Shown: piece after piece, positions 15,696 to 24,247 of the stretch | Layout of the letters: the number at the start of each line of letters is the position of its first letter | Numbering within the stretch: the stretch's first letter is position 1 | NCBI GenBank assembly: GCA_049975505.1 | Contig: JBNGCY010000013.1 | Coordinates: 1-36,406, forward strand | Direction: 5' to 3' | Length of the DNA: 36,406 bases | DNA from: JAIVHC01 sp049975505 | GTDB lineage: Bacteria; Desulfobacterota; Desulfuromonadia; Desulfuromonadales; Desulfuromonadaceae | Position numbers and translations under genes: made by a program | The notes under the pieces: model-generated | Told to the model about the DNA's origin: nothing | The model's input: only the letters and a program-made list of their open reading frames with translations | The model's database searches: none

Positions 15696-17465
15696 TTAAA
15701 ACCACGCTTCCAAGGTCAGATATACCTGGTCCATGCTGTCGATTGGCGCAAAGAACTGTGCGTTGAGGGGATCGTCAAGTTCATCTACATCTACGGGAGC
15801 GCCGAGCCAGTTGCCGCTGCCGGTGTAGTCGTACTCGTAGTGCTGGTATCCAAGACGCATGAAGGCTTTGGCCTTGTCGCTCAACAGATAACCTACAGGC
15901 AGATCCCAGATCATGTAGGCTTCACCTACGTGACCGCGGGTGGCGAGTTTTGCCTGAGTCATGTCGTCGTGGGCGGGAGTCATGGAGATCCAGTACTCGG
16001 TACCGTAGTTGTACTCAAGCCCGAACTTCAGACCCTGATCCGGCATGTCGTAGCGGAGTCCGCCGTAGATGGCATAGCCGTCCTTGGTGCCTGGATCTTC
16101 CCACCAGGAGCCGAGGAGGGTGGAGCCCATTTCATCAGTGCCGGAGGGATCAGTGTGGCTCCAGCCGCCTGCGAGGAAGTAGTTAAGGTCTGCAGCTTTG
16201 TCCATGTAGACGAAGGAAGTGTGGTAGATATTCCCAAGGTTTTCACGATTCAGCATGCCATCCCCTGTGCCCATGGCCATTTCCAGCGGATTGGCAAAAT
16301 CTACCCCCGCCGGTACGTTAACGATGTTAGCGGCAAGGAACGCCTGGATGTTCATGAAACGATCACCTTTGTTGATGATATCCCAGCTGATGCCGCCAAA
16401 ATCCATATCATCAAGCTCGTTGGAGCTGTCGGTGGGACCGGCCTCGAAGCCGCGTCCGTAGCAGAAGCGGATTTTGCTGTAGCCCATGAAGTCAAATGGA
16501 TTCTGGAATACCGCACCAATAGTGGCGCCGTCGAAGGCATAGTCCATGAAATTCACCGGCGTAGCCATGCGGGTGTTGTTATCCAGTCCCAGGCGCAGCT
16601 GCGCGGGAGGACCATCGGTGGTGGGGCGGCGTCCAACAGAGATCCACATGGGCAGATCTGCAACATTGATCCAGTTGATGTAGGCACGATCCACACGCAG
16701 GACACTGTCGTTAGGCTGACGTGTGGTGGCACCGTCCATCTGGCTGAAGCTGTTCATATAGTACGGGCCTACGGCGGTAGGATTATTCTGCATTCCCCAC
16801 GCTTTGTACATAGCGAGGCGCCCCTTGAACTCCAGGTTGTCGGAGATATCCGCTTTCATGCCGAGGCGGAAGCGGTTGGTGTAAAGGATGTCGTTTTCCC
16901 AGTTGTCGTCATCTTTCATGGAATAACCGCTGGTGACTCCAGCCTGGTTAACCCCGGCCAGCGCTGTGGGGAACGCTGCGGCGAATGCCGGTGTCCCAGG
17001 CATGATGCCCTGTTGCATTAGGCCCATTTCGGCCAGAGCTGCAGGCAGATTTTCCATCATCCCTTTGCGTTGGGCAGGGGAGTAGCTGCTCATCATACCG
17101 AGAATGGACTGGGTATCCATCCCTGTTACCGTATTCATGTCGGCAACAGCGCTAGCAATATCCATCGCACTCCAGTATCCCTTGGTATCGGTGTCACTGT
17201 AGTCCAGGCGGAAGCGGTAATCGCCGGAGAACTGGATGCGGCTCGCGGCATCCCATTTTTCCGCGCTGGTTTCGAGCATCTCCACCGAGTCGGTGTTGTA
17301 ATCGGCTGCTTCCTGCACCTCTTCGAGTTGGGCGCGCATCTCTTCGAGTTGTTCTACAAGCATTTGTACCTGTTTTTCGAGCTGAGCCGCCGAGGGCGCG
17401 GCAAATGCGCCTGCGGGCAGCAGCATCAGGGTTGCAAGTAGCACTCCTAACGTCTTTTTTACCAT
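15696..17465 (-). CDS. extI: Outer-membrane porin, DUF3373/ExtI-like
   Basis: The 589-residue protein has a signal peptide (cleavage near AFA, residue 22), a coiled-coil stretch at about 26-60 (QLEKQVQMLVEQLEEMRAQL) and then a long beta-rich region with many aromatic, amphipathic strands. It ends in Trp-Phe, the usual terminal aromatic recognised by the BAM complex. This arrangement (coiled coil then barrel) is typical of DUF3373-type porins of Desulfuromonadales. As recalled, ExtI of Geobacter is such a porin and affects selenite and tellurite reduction. A perfect AGGAGG precedes the ATG. An unusually Met/Ala/Pro-rich insert (about 105-185) has low complexity and may be a surface loop or plug. 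Transport substrate is inferred only. Confidence 0.75.
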   Translation of the reverse strand: MVKKTLGVLLATLMLLPAGAFAAPSAAQLEKQVQMLVEQLEEMRAQLEEVQEAADYNTDSVEMLETSAEKWDAASRIQFSGDYRFRLDYSDTDTKGYWSAMDIASAVADMNTVTGMDTQSILGMMSSYSPAQRKGMMENLPAALAEMGLMQQGIMPGTPAFAAAFPTALAGVNQAGVTSGYSMKDDDNWENDILYTNRFRLGMKADISDNLEFKGRLAMYKAWGMQNNPTAVGPYYMNSFSQMDGATTRQPNDSVLRVDRAYINWINVADLPMWISVGRRPTTDGPPAQLRLGLDNNTRMATPVNFMDYAFDGATIGAVFQNPFDFMGYSKIRFCYGRGFEAGPTDSSNELDDMDFGGISWDIINKGDRFMNIQAFLAANIVNVPAGVDFANPLEMAMGTGDGMLNRENLGNIYHTSFVYMDKAADLNYFLAGGWSHTDPSGTDEMGSTLLGSWWEDPGTKDGYAIYGGLRYDMPDQGLKFGLEYNYGTEYWISMTPAHDDMTQAKLATRGHVGEAYMIWDLPVGYLLSDKAKAFMRLGYQHYEYDYTGSGNWLGAPVDVDELDDPLNAQFFAPIDSMDQVYLTLEAWF

Positions 17466-17556
17466 AGTATTGCCTCCTGAGTGGTAAGTGTTGGTGCGGG
17501 GTCATGCCCCAGCGAGTAACCGGCCGCAGACCATCCGCGGCTTGATGTTCCGGCAG

Positions 17557-17585
17557 TGCATAATTCAGATGTCGACATATCTCAA
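17557..17585 (-). promoter_or_regulatory. Possible promoter and operator of the porin gene
   Basis: The minus strand has TTGAGA, a 17-base spacer and TATGCA, about 95 bases upstream of the porin ATG. The spacer contains the perfect palindrome ATGTCGACAT (17569-17578), which could be an operator. The -10 is poor. The rest of the 369-base gap holds the ilvE terminator, a tandem repeat of ATACGCGG (17677-17692) flanked by TGGAATA on both sides, and no gene I can support. Confidence 0.3.
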
Positions 17586-17752
17586 TATCACGATGTATGC
17601 CAAATAATATAAATGACTGAATATGCGTGATATACCCTTTAAGGAGGCTGAAGCCTGGAAGGATAAGGACGCTGGAATACGCGGATACGCGGTGGAATAT
17701 AGTGATTTGACCGAATTGCTTCAGACAGACAGATGCAGGATGATTTTGTGCA

Positions 17753-17801
17753 GAAAAAACGCCTTCCTTGCCCCATTTATGGTGCAGGGGCAAGGAAGGC
17801 G
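17753..17801 (-). terminator. Rho-independent terminator of ilvE
   Basis: A perfect 15-pair stem (CGCCTTCCTTGCCCC with GGGGCAAGGAAGGCG) and 12-base loop is followed on the minus strand by six T residues. It ends the ilvE transcript and separates it from the porin cluster. Confidence 0.95.
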
Positions 17802-17834
17802 CAGGGGTTTTGCCGGGATACGTGTTTTACAGGA

Positions 17835-18899
17835 TTACAGCATGGTTATCCAACCGTGGGAATCTTCGATGTGACCATATTGGATACCGGTGAGGGTTTT
17901 ATATAATTTCAGGGTAAGAGAACCTGTTTCACCCCCGCCGATGGATACGGTTTTATCCTTGTACGTTAAATGACCGACCGGAGAAACCACCGCGGCGGTG
18001 CCGGTGCCGAAAGCTTCCTGCAGACGTCCAGATTCAGCGCCCTCAATCACCTCATCAATGCTCAAGGCGCGCTCTTCAACCTCGTACCCCATCTCCTTTA
18101 CCAGGGTGAGGATCGAGCGCCGGGTTATGCCGTTGAGGATGGTGCCGTGCAGAGGCGAAGTGACCACCTTGCCATCGTATACAAAACAGATGTTCATGCT
18201 GCCAACCTCTTCGATATACTTGCGCTCAATTCCGTCGAGCCACAGCACCTGATCGTAGCCTTTTTCCGCGGCGAGAGTGGAAGCATACAGGCTGGAAGCA
18301 TAGTTGCCGCCGGTTTTGGCTTCCCCGGTTCCTCCGGGGGCAACGCGCACATATTCGTCTGAGACCCAGATCTTCACCGGGCTTACGCCACCCTTGTAAT
18401 ACGCGGCTACCGGAGAGAGGATCATGTAGAACAGGTACTGACTGGCAGGTTTTACTCCAAGAACCGGCTCGGTGGCGATCATGGTGGGGCGGATGTAGAG
18501 GCTGGTCCCCTCCGTTTTCGGTACCCACTCCTGTTCGAGTTTCAGCAGTTCATACAGAGCTTCAAGGCAGAAATCCACATCGAGCTCAGGCATGCACATC
18601 CGGCGCGCACTCTGGTTGAAACGCTCGAAGTTATCCCGGGGGCGGAACAGGGCTATGCTGCCGTCCTGGCGCCGGAAAGCCTTGAGTCCTTCAAAGATCT
18701 CCTGGGCGTAGTGCAGCACCAATGCGGCCGGATCAAGGGTGAGAGGACCATAGGGCTCAATTTTGGGCGAATGCCATCCTCTGCCTTTGTCGTAGGGCAT
18801 GGTGAACATCCGGTTGGTGAATTCTTTGCCGAAGACCAGTGCAGTCTCATCCCGGTTGGGATGCTTGGGTTGTGCAAGGGGAAGAATTTCTATATTCAT
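17835..18899 (-). CDS. ilvE: Branched-chain amino acid aminotransferase
   Basis: It transfers the amino group between glutamate and the 2-oxo acids of leucine, isoleucine and valine (fold type IV PLP enzyme). The 354-residue protein has the larger BCAT layout: the IFEGLKAFR segment at about 68-76, the PLP lysine Lys195 in GEAKTGGNYASS, DQVLWLDG soon after, EVGSMNICFV, and the phosphate-binding EAFGTGTAAVVSPVG near the C-terminus. The frame is open upstream to 18944, but the ATG at 18899 has AGGAG at ideal spacing and gives MNIEILPLA. It is a monocistronic gene by its own terminator; no regulatory attenuator is evident. Confidence 0.95.
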   Translation of the reverse strand: MNIEILPLAQPKHPNRDETALVFGKEFTNRMFTMPYDKGRGWHSPKIEPYGPLTLDPAALVLHYAQEIFEGLKAFRRQDGSIALFRPRDNFERFNQSARRMCMPELDVDFCLEALYELLKLEQEWVPKTEGTSLYIRPTMIATEPVLGVKPASQYLFYMILSPVAAYYKGGVSPVKIWVSDEYVRVAPGGTGEAKTGGNYASSLYASTLAAEKGYDQVLWLDGIERKYIEEVGSMNICFVYDGKVVTSPLHGTILNGITRRSILTLVKEMGYEVEERALSIDEVIEGAESGRLQEAFGTGTAAVVSPVGHLTYKDKTVSIGGGETGSLTLKLYKTLTGIQYGHIEDSHGWITML

Positions 18900-19171
18900 G
18901 TGGTTGTACTCCTTTAAACACCGCCCTGCTCCAGGTCGGTTCAAACAGATGGTTGCTTAAGGCTGGTACCATACTAAATGCCCAGTTTAACTAGCATACA
19001 CGGCTGCGGTAGCGCAAGGGGATTGTGATGCACAACAGCGTAAATGTCACCTGGTGAACCATTGGATGCCATACCGGATTAGCAGGGCAGTATGTAAGGA
19101 GTTAGCTTAAGGAGATGCAGCAGATTAATACGCAAATTCCAAGTATCAGCCCACTTCCTTTTTGGTTGAAG
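18900..19171. other. Intergenic region, no gene seen
   Basis: These 272 bases upstream of ilvE and downstream of the 52-residue ORF contain no ORF with a ribosome-binding site on either strand and no strong terminator. The ilvE promoter must lie here. A TTGCGC with an 18-base spacer and TGC-TAGTTA on the minus strand is a possible extended -10 promoter but is weak. Confidence 0.4.
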
Positions 19172-19330
19172 TCAGCGTTTATTATGAGGGTGATAACTGT
19201 ACAGCAGGGTTCTGCGATTGTCATGTTCTTCAGCGCAGGAGAAATCAGATGCTTCACGTTGTTGGCGTGCTATTTTTGCTTTGCGCTCCAGAATTTTTTT
19301 GGTGCTGTGTTCGGAACACTGGTTGGTCAT
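19172..19330 (-). CDS. Small basic protein of unknown function (52 residues)
   Basis: The ATG at 19330 is preceded by a perfect AGGAGG with 5-base spacing. The product begins MTNQCSEHSTKKILERKAK and is strongly charged (many Lys, Arg, Glu, His), with a predicted helix in the first half, two cysteines, no signal peptide and no membrane segment. I do not recognise it. The frame is open further upstream (ATG at 19471, 99 residues), but that start has no ribosome-binding site. It lies 162 bases after comF on the same strand. A plus-strand frame of 129 residues covers the same DNA but has no proper ribosome-binding site. Confidence 0.5.
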   Translation of the reverse strand: MTNQCSEHSTKKILERKAKIARQQREASDFSCAEEHDNRRTLLYSYHPHNKR

Positions 19331-19492
19331 AACATCCTCCTGTCTATATTCATGATGTCCTGGATAGGGCCCGTTGTGCATCTGGATGATTGTTACTTTA
19401 CAACCCATTGTGCCAATAGCAATGGCAGAATGCAAAGAAAAATACCATTCATGGGAGTGCGATACGCTCATGAGGACACCATATATCCTGCT

Positions 19493-20314
19493 TCAGGATT
19501 TTAACTGGGCACGACTCAGGGCCACTACTGCGACTTCATGTCCAGCTGAGGTGAGAATACTGGCACATTCTCGGGACGTGGATGTGGTGGTCACTACATC
19601 GTCCACAAGAAGTAGCCGCTGAGGAGCCAGGTATCCACTTGTGACGAATGCGCCTCTGAGATTTTGCTGCCGTTGGATGCGGGTGAGATCGGTTTGGGAT
19701 TGTGTAGCCCGGATGCGTATCAGATAGCGTGAAAAGGTGGGGATGCACAAGGACGCCCCGAGATGGCGGGCAACAAGTAGAGCTTGGTTGTAGCCACGCT
19801 GGCGCAGGCGGCTTGAGTGCAGAGGAACAGGGATAATCGCTTGAGGGGAGAACTCAGATATTTCACAATAGGCGCGCTGGAGAAGCAACTGCGTAAGTGG
19901 TTTCGCAAGGTGAAAGGCTCCTGCATATTTGAGTCGGTGTACGGCGTGGAGTAGCGTGTCCTGATGGATTCCGATGGTTTTGAGCCAGACAAAAGCAGGT
20001 GGATGGTTTGCGCACATAGAGCACGGATGAGCTGCGATCACAGAAGCGCGATACGGTTCAGCGCATATCGGACATGCGGAACCGGGTTGGCTGATACAAC
20101 TGTAAAAACAGTCGGGGCAGATATCAGGAACCGACGTTTCAGGTGCAATAGGTCTATTGCAGAAATGACAAACCGGCGGTAGCAACAGACGGAGAAAATA
20201 CTGCACGATTGAAAACCGCCTGAAGTGCCGATCGGCAGGAAATAGTGAAACAGTGTCCGCAGCGTCCTGCCCTTTGTAGGTATTTAGCTGATTGTATCCT
20301 GTACGTCCCGGCAT
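19493..20314 (-). CDS. comF: ComF-family phosphoribosyltransferase-like protein
   Basis: This family is linked to DNA uptake in competent bacteria, though its reaction is unsettled. The 273-residue protein has an N-terminal zinc-finger region with four CxxC pairs (Cys49/52, Cys66/69, Cys81/84, Cys98/101). A PRTase domain follows, with PVP--RLR-RGYNQA at about 170-190 and the PRPP-binding loop LLLVDDVVTTTST at about 235-247. The ATG lies 18 bases after gpmI with a weak ribosome-binding site, so expression is probably coupled; about 30 N-terminal residues before the conserved part make the exact start uncertain. Confidence 0.85.
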   Translation of the reverse strand: MPGRTGYNQLNTYKGQDAADTVSLFPADRHFRRFSIVQYFLRLLLPPVCHFCNRPIAPETSVPDICPDCFYSCISQPGSACPICAEPYRASVIAAHPCSMCANHPPAFVWLKTIGIHQDTLLHAVHRLKYAGAFHLAKPLTQLLLQRAYCEISEFSPQAIIPVPLHSSRLRQRGYNQALLVARHLGASLCIPTFSRYLIRIRATQSQTDLTRIQRQQNLRGAFVTSGYLAPQRLLLVDDVVTTTSTSRECASILTSAGHEVAVVALSRAQLKS

Positions 20315-20332
20315 GGAGTTGAAGTGAAGTGC

Positions 20333-21892
20333 TCAGGATCGATGGAGCAGATTGTGTCCAGTCATTGCTTCAGGTTTGGGCAGGTTGAGCATGTGTAAAA
20401 GCGTTGGAGCGATATCCGCAAGGATGCCGCTGTCGATGCGGGTGTCCTTCGGGGTGTCAGCGCTTACATATATCAGGGGTACCGGGTTGGTCGTATGCGC
20501 AGTATGCTGTCCACCATCCGGAGCCAGCATCTGCTCGCAATTGCCGTGATCGGCGGTAATCAGCATGTGTCCGCCCGCGGTTATAAAGGCCTCGCACACC
20601 TTGGCGCAACAGCGATCTACACATTCAACCGCCTTGATGGCGGCTTCAAGATTGCCGGTATGTCCCACCATGTCGGGGTTGGCGAAGTTGAGGATAATGA
20701 GATCCGGGCAGTTGGTATTGATCTGCTCGATAACGCTTCGGGCGACCTCTTCCGCACTCATCTGCGGTTTTAAATCATAGGTGGGGACATCCTGAGGTGA
20801 CGGAATCAGAATACGCTCTTCTCCGGGGAACGGTTCTTCTCTGCCCCCGTTGAAAAAAAAGGTTACATGCGCGTACTTTTCTGTTTCAGCAATGCGCAGC
20901 TGGCGCAATCCGGCTGCGGATACAACCTGGGCGAGAATATCGGGATATTCTTCAGGCGGGAAGGCTACGGGAAGCTCAAGGGTTTTATCGTATTCGGTGA
21001 GACATACGTAACCACATAGATCAGGAACCCGCCGACGTTTGAAACCATCGAACCCGGAATCGGTCAGGGCACGGGAGATTTCGCGGGCACGGTCGGAGCG
21101 AAAATTGAACATTATCACTCCGTCGCCATCCTGGATGCTGCTGCTGTTATCCACAGGCTCGATAACACAAGGTTCCACAAATTCATCCGTCGTTCCGGCG
21201 GCGTATGCTGCTTCAACGGCGCTTTGCGCAGCGGGAAATCGGGTTCCGCTGGATTCGGTCAGACATGTATAGGCACGTTCAATTCTATCCCAGCGCCGAT
21301 CTCTGTCCATGGTATAGAAGCGTCCACTCAGGGTGGCAATGCGCCCACAGCCGGCTGCGGCAAGGTGTTGCTCCAGCTCCCGGATATAGCTGAGGGCACT
21401 GCGCGGAGGGGTATCGCGTCCATCCAGAATCGGGTGGATGCGTACATGATGCACCCCCTGCTGCTTTGCCATATCGACCAGAGCATACAGATGGGTGTTC
21501 AGGGAGTGAACTCCACCGTCGGAGAGAAGTCCAAGCAGATGCAGAGTGGTTCCGGCTGTGCTTACCTGATGCATGATGTTACCCAGCACCTCATTGCGGA
21601 AGAAGTCTCCTTCCTCAATGCTTTTGCTGATGCGGGTCAGATCCTGATACACCACACGCCCGGCACCCAGGTTCATATGCCCGACTTCTGAGTTTCCCAT
21701 CTGTCCTTCCGGCAGACCCACCGCAAGTCCAGAGGCCTCAAGGTGACTGTGGGGACAGGTGGCGAAGAGCTGATCCATATTCGGGGTCTCGGCGAGGGCG
21801 ACAGCATTGCCTTCGGTGCTATTGCTTATCCCCCAGCCGTCGAGAATGCACAACATGGTGGGGCGATGGGTGGTATCTGCAGGATAACTCAT
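20333..21892 (-). CDS. gpmI: 2,3-Bisphosphoglycerate-independent phosphoglycerate mutase
   Basis: It interconverts 3- and 2-phosphoglycerate in glycolysis and gluconeogenesis using two manganese ions. The 519-residue protein has the family's length. It shows CILDGWG at about 15-21, the nucleophile Ser68 in MGNSEVGH, RFYTMDRD---WDR, the inserted transferase domain, and the C-terminal metal motifs NFANPDMVGHTG and TADHGNCE. It starts 6 bases after the TPR-protein stop with no visible ribosome-binding site, suggesting translational coupling. Confidence 0.96.
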   Translation of the reverse strand: MSYPADTTHRPTMLCILDGWGISNSTEGNAVALAETPNMDQLFATCPHSHLEASGLAVGLPEGQMGNSEVGHMNLGAGRVVYQDLTRISKSIEEGDFFRNEVLGNIMHQVSTAGTTLHLLGLLSDGGVHSLNTHLYALVDMAKQQGVHHVRIHPILDGRDTPPRSALSYIRELEQHLAAAGCGRIATLSGRFYTMDRDRRWDRIERAYTCLTESSGTRFPAAQSAVEAAYAAGTTDEFVEPCVIEPVDNSSSIQDGDGVIMFNFRSDRAREISRALTDSGFDGFKRRRVPDLCGYVCLTEYDKTLELPVAFPPEEYPDILAQVVSAAGLRQLRIAETEKYAHVTFFFNGGREEPFPGEERILIPSPQDVPTYDLKPQMSAEEVARSVIEQINTNCPDLIILNFANPDMVGHTGNLEAAIKAVECVDRCCAKVCEAFITAGGHMLITADHGNCEQMLAPDGGQHTAHTTNPVPLIYVSADTPKDTRIDSGILADIAPTLLHMLNLPKPEAMTGHNLLHRS

Positions 21893-21898
21893 TATGTA

Positions 21899-23254
21899 TC
21901 AGGCTCCGTGCGGGGTGGGCCGGGGTTCGACCACCTGCCGGTTGGCTACAGCTTCGCGGAACACGATGCTGAAACTTCCCCAGGTTCCACATTCGGGGCA
22001 GCGGCTCATCCAGTCATCCTCTGTGTGACCGCAGATATCGCATACATAGCCGAGGTTGATCTGATTGTCCACACCCAGAGCCTTCTGATATTCATCAATA
22101 GCCTCTTCAATGCGGTCGCGGCGGCGATGCGCTTCAGCCAGAAGTATATGCAGCTGCGGAAAGTCAGGCGTAGAGTTTTCCACGATGTATATCTGTTCCA
22201 GGGCTTCGTCCACCATCTCGAGGCGCAGGCACAGTTTGGCGTAAAAGAAATGCAGAACCAGGTCGCTGTTATTCTGGGTCAGGACGCGGTTGTAGAAGCT
22301 CAACAGAGACTGCGGATCTTCATTTTCTATGTACAGATCCTCCAGACGGGAGAGAAATACGCTGCGCCCGAGTTTCTGATATCCATCCTGCCACACCTTC
22401 GCAGCTTCAGAATCGTTATCCTTCTGCACATAGGCATCACCGAGGGTGACGCGTGCGGCGGTGAAGGTGGAATCCTCCTTGATGATCTGCTTCAGTGCAC
22501 TGATAGCCTGATCCACATCTCCGGCGGCGAGGCTCTGACGCGCGATTTCGTAGCGAATGGAGAGCATCAGTTGCTTCTCCTCCTGCACCCGGTTACCACT
22601 CAATCCTGCCTTGAGCAGGCGCGTCTGAAGCTCGAGAGCTTTATCCCAGCGTTCGTGCTTCATGTGCAGGTTGCGCTGTTTGCGAATCGCCTTGCGGTTG
22701 CCGCGGTCGTGCTCGAGAATCTCATCGTATTCGATGCAGGCTGCGTCGTCCTGTTCCAGGCTTTCATAGGTGTCTGCGAGTTTGAACAGTACTTCAAGGC
22801 TTTTGCCGTCGATGCTTTTGGCCTGGCGTAACATGGAGATGGTTTCCTTGTGGTTACCCTCCTGCGACAGGACGTTGGCCATGGCGATGTAGCCTTCCAC
22901 TTTGTTGGGAGCTTTATCGATAACCTTCTGCAGCAGGCTGTGGGCGCGCTTAATGTCCCCGGAAAGCAGGCGTCCCACCCCTTCGCGGTAGGTTTCGTTT
23001 ATTTCCCTGTCTTTCTTTTCGTTACGCTCGCGCAGCCAGTTGCGCATAATGTGGGTGAAGTTACCGTACAGGTGGACGCCGTATCCAATAAACAGCCCGA
23101 CGATCACGCATCCCAGGACGATCACTGTGACCGGGTAGGTCACGGATTGCTCCGGGGTGAAGAAGATGGTCATCTCCTGTGGATTGATCCCGGAGAAAAA
23201 GACGAAAAACGCCAGAAAAACAATAACAATTAACAGAAATGACATGAGGGTCAT
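21899..23254 (-). CDS. LapA/LapB-like membrane TPR protein with C-terminal zinc ribbon
   Basis: The 451-residue protein starts with two membrane helices (about 4-21 and 40-61) followed by a basic, charged helix, as in LapA (DUF1049). It continues with a long TPR array (about 85-390) and ends with a rubredoxin-like metal site (Cys405, Cys408, Cys419, Cys422 in CDIC and CPECGTWGS), as in LapB/YciM. In E. coli LapA and LapB are separate proteins and LapB, with FtsH, controls LpxC turnover and so lipopolysaccharide synthesis. Here both parts appear fused. A perfect AGGAGG precedes the ATG. It is the first gene of a run with gpmI and comF. The role in LpxC control is inferred. Confidence 0.8.
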   Translation of the reverse strand: MTLMSFLLIVIVFLAFFVFFSGINPQEMTIFFTPEQSVTYPVTVIVLGCVIVGLFIGYGVHLYGNFTHIMRNWLRERNEKKDREINETYREGVGRLLSGDIKRAHSLLQKVIDKAPNKVEGYIAMANVLSQEGNHKETISMLRQAKSIDGKSLEVLFKLADTYESLEQDDAACIEYDEILEHDRGNRKAIRKQRNLHMKHERWDKALELQTRLLKAGLSGNRVQEEKQLMLSIRYEIARQSLAAGDVDQAISALKQIIKEDSTFTAARVTLGDAYVQKDNDSEAAKVWQDGYQKLGRSVFLSRLEDLYIENEDPQSLLSFYNRVLTQNNSDLVLHFFYAKLCLRLEMVDEALEQIYIVENSTPDFPQLHILLAEAHRRRDRIEEAIDEYQKALGVDNQINLGYVCDICGHTEDDWMSRCPECGTWGSFSIVFREAVANRQVVEPRPTPHGA

Positions 23255-23326
23255 GCGGTCCTCCTGTGGGTGTGAACCAGGGCAACTAGATCAATACAAT
23301 ATATGCGAAATTACGGCATGGTGCAG

Positions 23327-23354
23327 TTTATAAAATTGAGACCAGAGTTGTAAA
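23327..23354 (-). promoter_or_regulatory. Sigma-70 type promoter for the TPR-gpmI-comF run
   Basis: The minus strand has TTTACA, a 16-base spacer and TATAAA, about 75 bases upstream of the TPR-protein ATG and just downstream of rlmH. Confidence 0.5.
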
Positions 23355-23377
23355 TATATAAAACAATGTTTTGAGTA

Positions 23378-23845
23378 TTACCTGTTATGGTATGGTTCGC
23401 CGCGCATAATGGTGAACGCGCGGTACAGCTGTTCAAGTAAAAGCATGCGCGCCATCTGATGGGTCCAGGTCATGCGCGACAGAGAGAGTACCATGTCGGC
23501 ACGACGGCGCAGAGCTTCATTTACGCCATACGCCCCCCCGATAACAAAACACCATTCACTCTCCCCGTGGAGCATGCGGCGCTCAAGGGTGGAGGCAAAT
23601 TCCACCGATCCCTGTTGTTTTCCTTTCTCATCCAGAACTACGCAATATCCATTGGTCGGGATGAGCTCGAGCAGGCGCTGAGATTCGCGCTCACGGATGA
23701 AAGCGCTGTCACTGCAGCCTTTTTCCTCTTTGAGCTCGATGATCTTCAACGCCGAGTAGCGTTTAATCCTGGTGCTGTATTCTTCCGCTCCAGCACGCAG
23801 AAAGTCAAGGCTGAGTTTACCTATGCAGATTACACTGATTTTCAT
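23378..23845 (-). CDS. rlmH: 23S rRNA (pseudouridine 1915-N3)-methyltransferase RlmH
   Basis: It methylates pseudouridine 1915 in helix 69 of 23S rRNA in assembled 70S ribosomes, using S-adenosylmethionine bound in a SPOUT knot. The 155-residue protein has the family length and the knot motifs FVIGGAYGV at about 102-110 and LSLSRMTWTHQMARMLLLEQ, ending RAFTIMRGEPYHNR. It is the last gene of obgE-proB-proA-nadD-rsfS-rlmH, 12 bases after rsfS. The ribosome-binding site is weak. Confidence 0.96.
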   Translation of the reverse strand: MKISVICIGKLSLDFLRAGAEEYSTRIKRYSALKIIELKEEKGCSDSAFIRERESQRLLELIPTNGYCVVLDEKGKQQGSVEFASTLERRMLHGESEWCFVIGGAYGVNEALRRRADMVLSLSRMTWTHQMARMLLLEQLYRAFTIMRGEPYHNR

Positions 23846-23857
23846 GGCGCAGCGGGC

Positions 23858-24217
23858 TCAGGGAGCAGAGTCCACATCGACTTCCACTTCCGGGGCTTCA
23901 ATCCAGAGTCCTTCCAGGTCGTAAAATCTGCGCACTTCATCCTGGAAAATATGCACCATTACATCCCCGTAGTCGAGAAGAACCCAGCGTCCGTCATCAA
24001 GACCTTCCACGGCGAGGGGGGACGTTGCGCTGTTCTGCTTCTGCTCTACACGTACCGCTTCGGCAATCGCCTGAACGTGCCGGTCAGAGGTGCCGGTAGC
24101 TATCACCAGATAGTCCGCCAGGGATGAAAGTTCGCTTATGTGCAGAATGCGCAGGTCGAGGGCCTTTTTCTCGAGCGCGCTTTTTGCGCATGCTTGTGCC
24201 ATGGCATCGGAATTCAA
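23858..24217 (-). CDS. rsfS: Ribosomal silencing factor RsfS
   Basis: It binds L14 on the 50S subunit and blocks joining with 30S during starvation. The 119-residue protein has the typical KKALDLRILHISELSSLADYLVIATGTSDRHVQAIA segment in two parts and the GLDDGRWVLLDYGDVMVHIF--E-R-FYDLE-LW segment. The start is TTG at 24217, with GAGGA about 9 bases upstream; an internal ATG at 24202 is less well placed. An acidic C-terminal tail (EVEVDVDSAP) follows the core domain. It lies 30 bases after nadD. Confidence 0.95.
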   Translation of the reverse strand: MNSDAMAQACAKSALEKKALDLRILHISELSSLADYLVIATGTSDRHVQAIAEAVRVEQKQNSATSPLAVEGLDDGRWVLLDYGDVMVHIFQDEVRRFYDLEGLWIEAPEVEVDVDSAP

Positions 24218-24247
24218 AATATTTATCCTCGGTTCGGCCTTAAAAAT

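Noticed and set aside
17623..17874. Plus-strand ORF of 83 codons upstream of the porin
   Set aside because: It runs straight through the ilvE terminator hairpin and into the antisense of ilvE; no good ribosome-binding site.
19380..19410. TGGCAC followed by TTG on the minus strand upstream of the 52-residue ORF as a sigma-54 promoter
   Set aside because: The GG to -12 spacing is one base too long and the -12 reads GT rather than GC.
19115..19504. Plus-strand ORF of 129 codons over the comF-ilvE gap
   Set aside because: Its ATG directly abuts the only GGAG, the product looks like a random hydrophobic/aromatic mix, and the minus strand carries a better-supported short gene.
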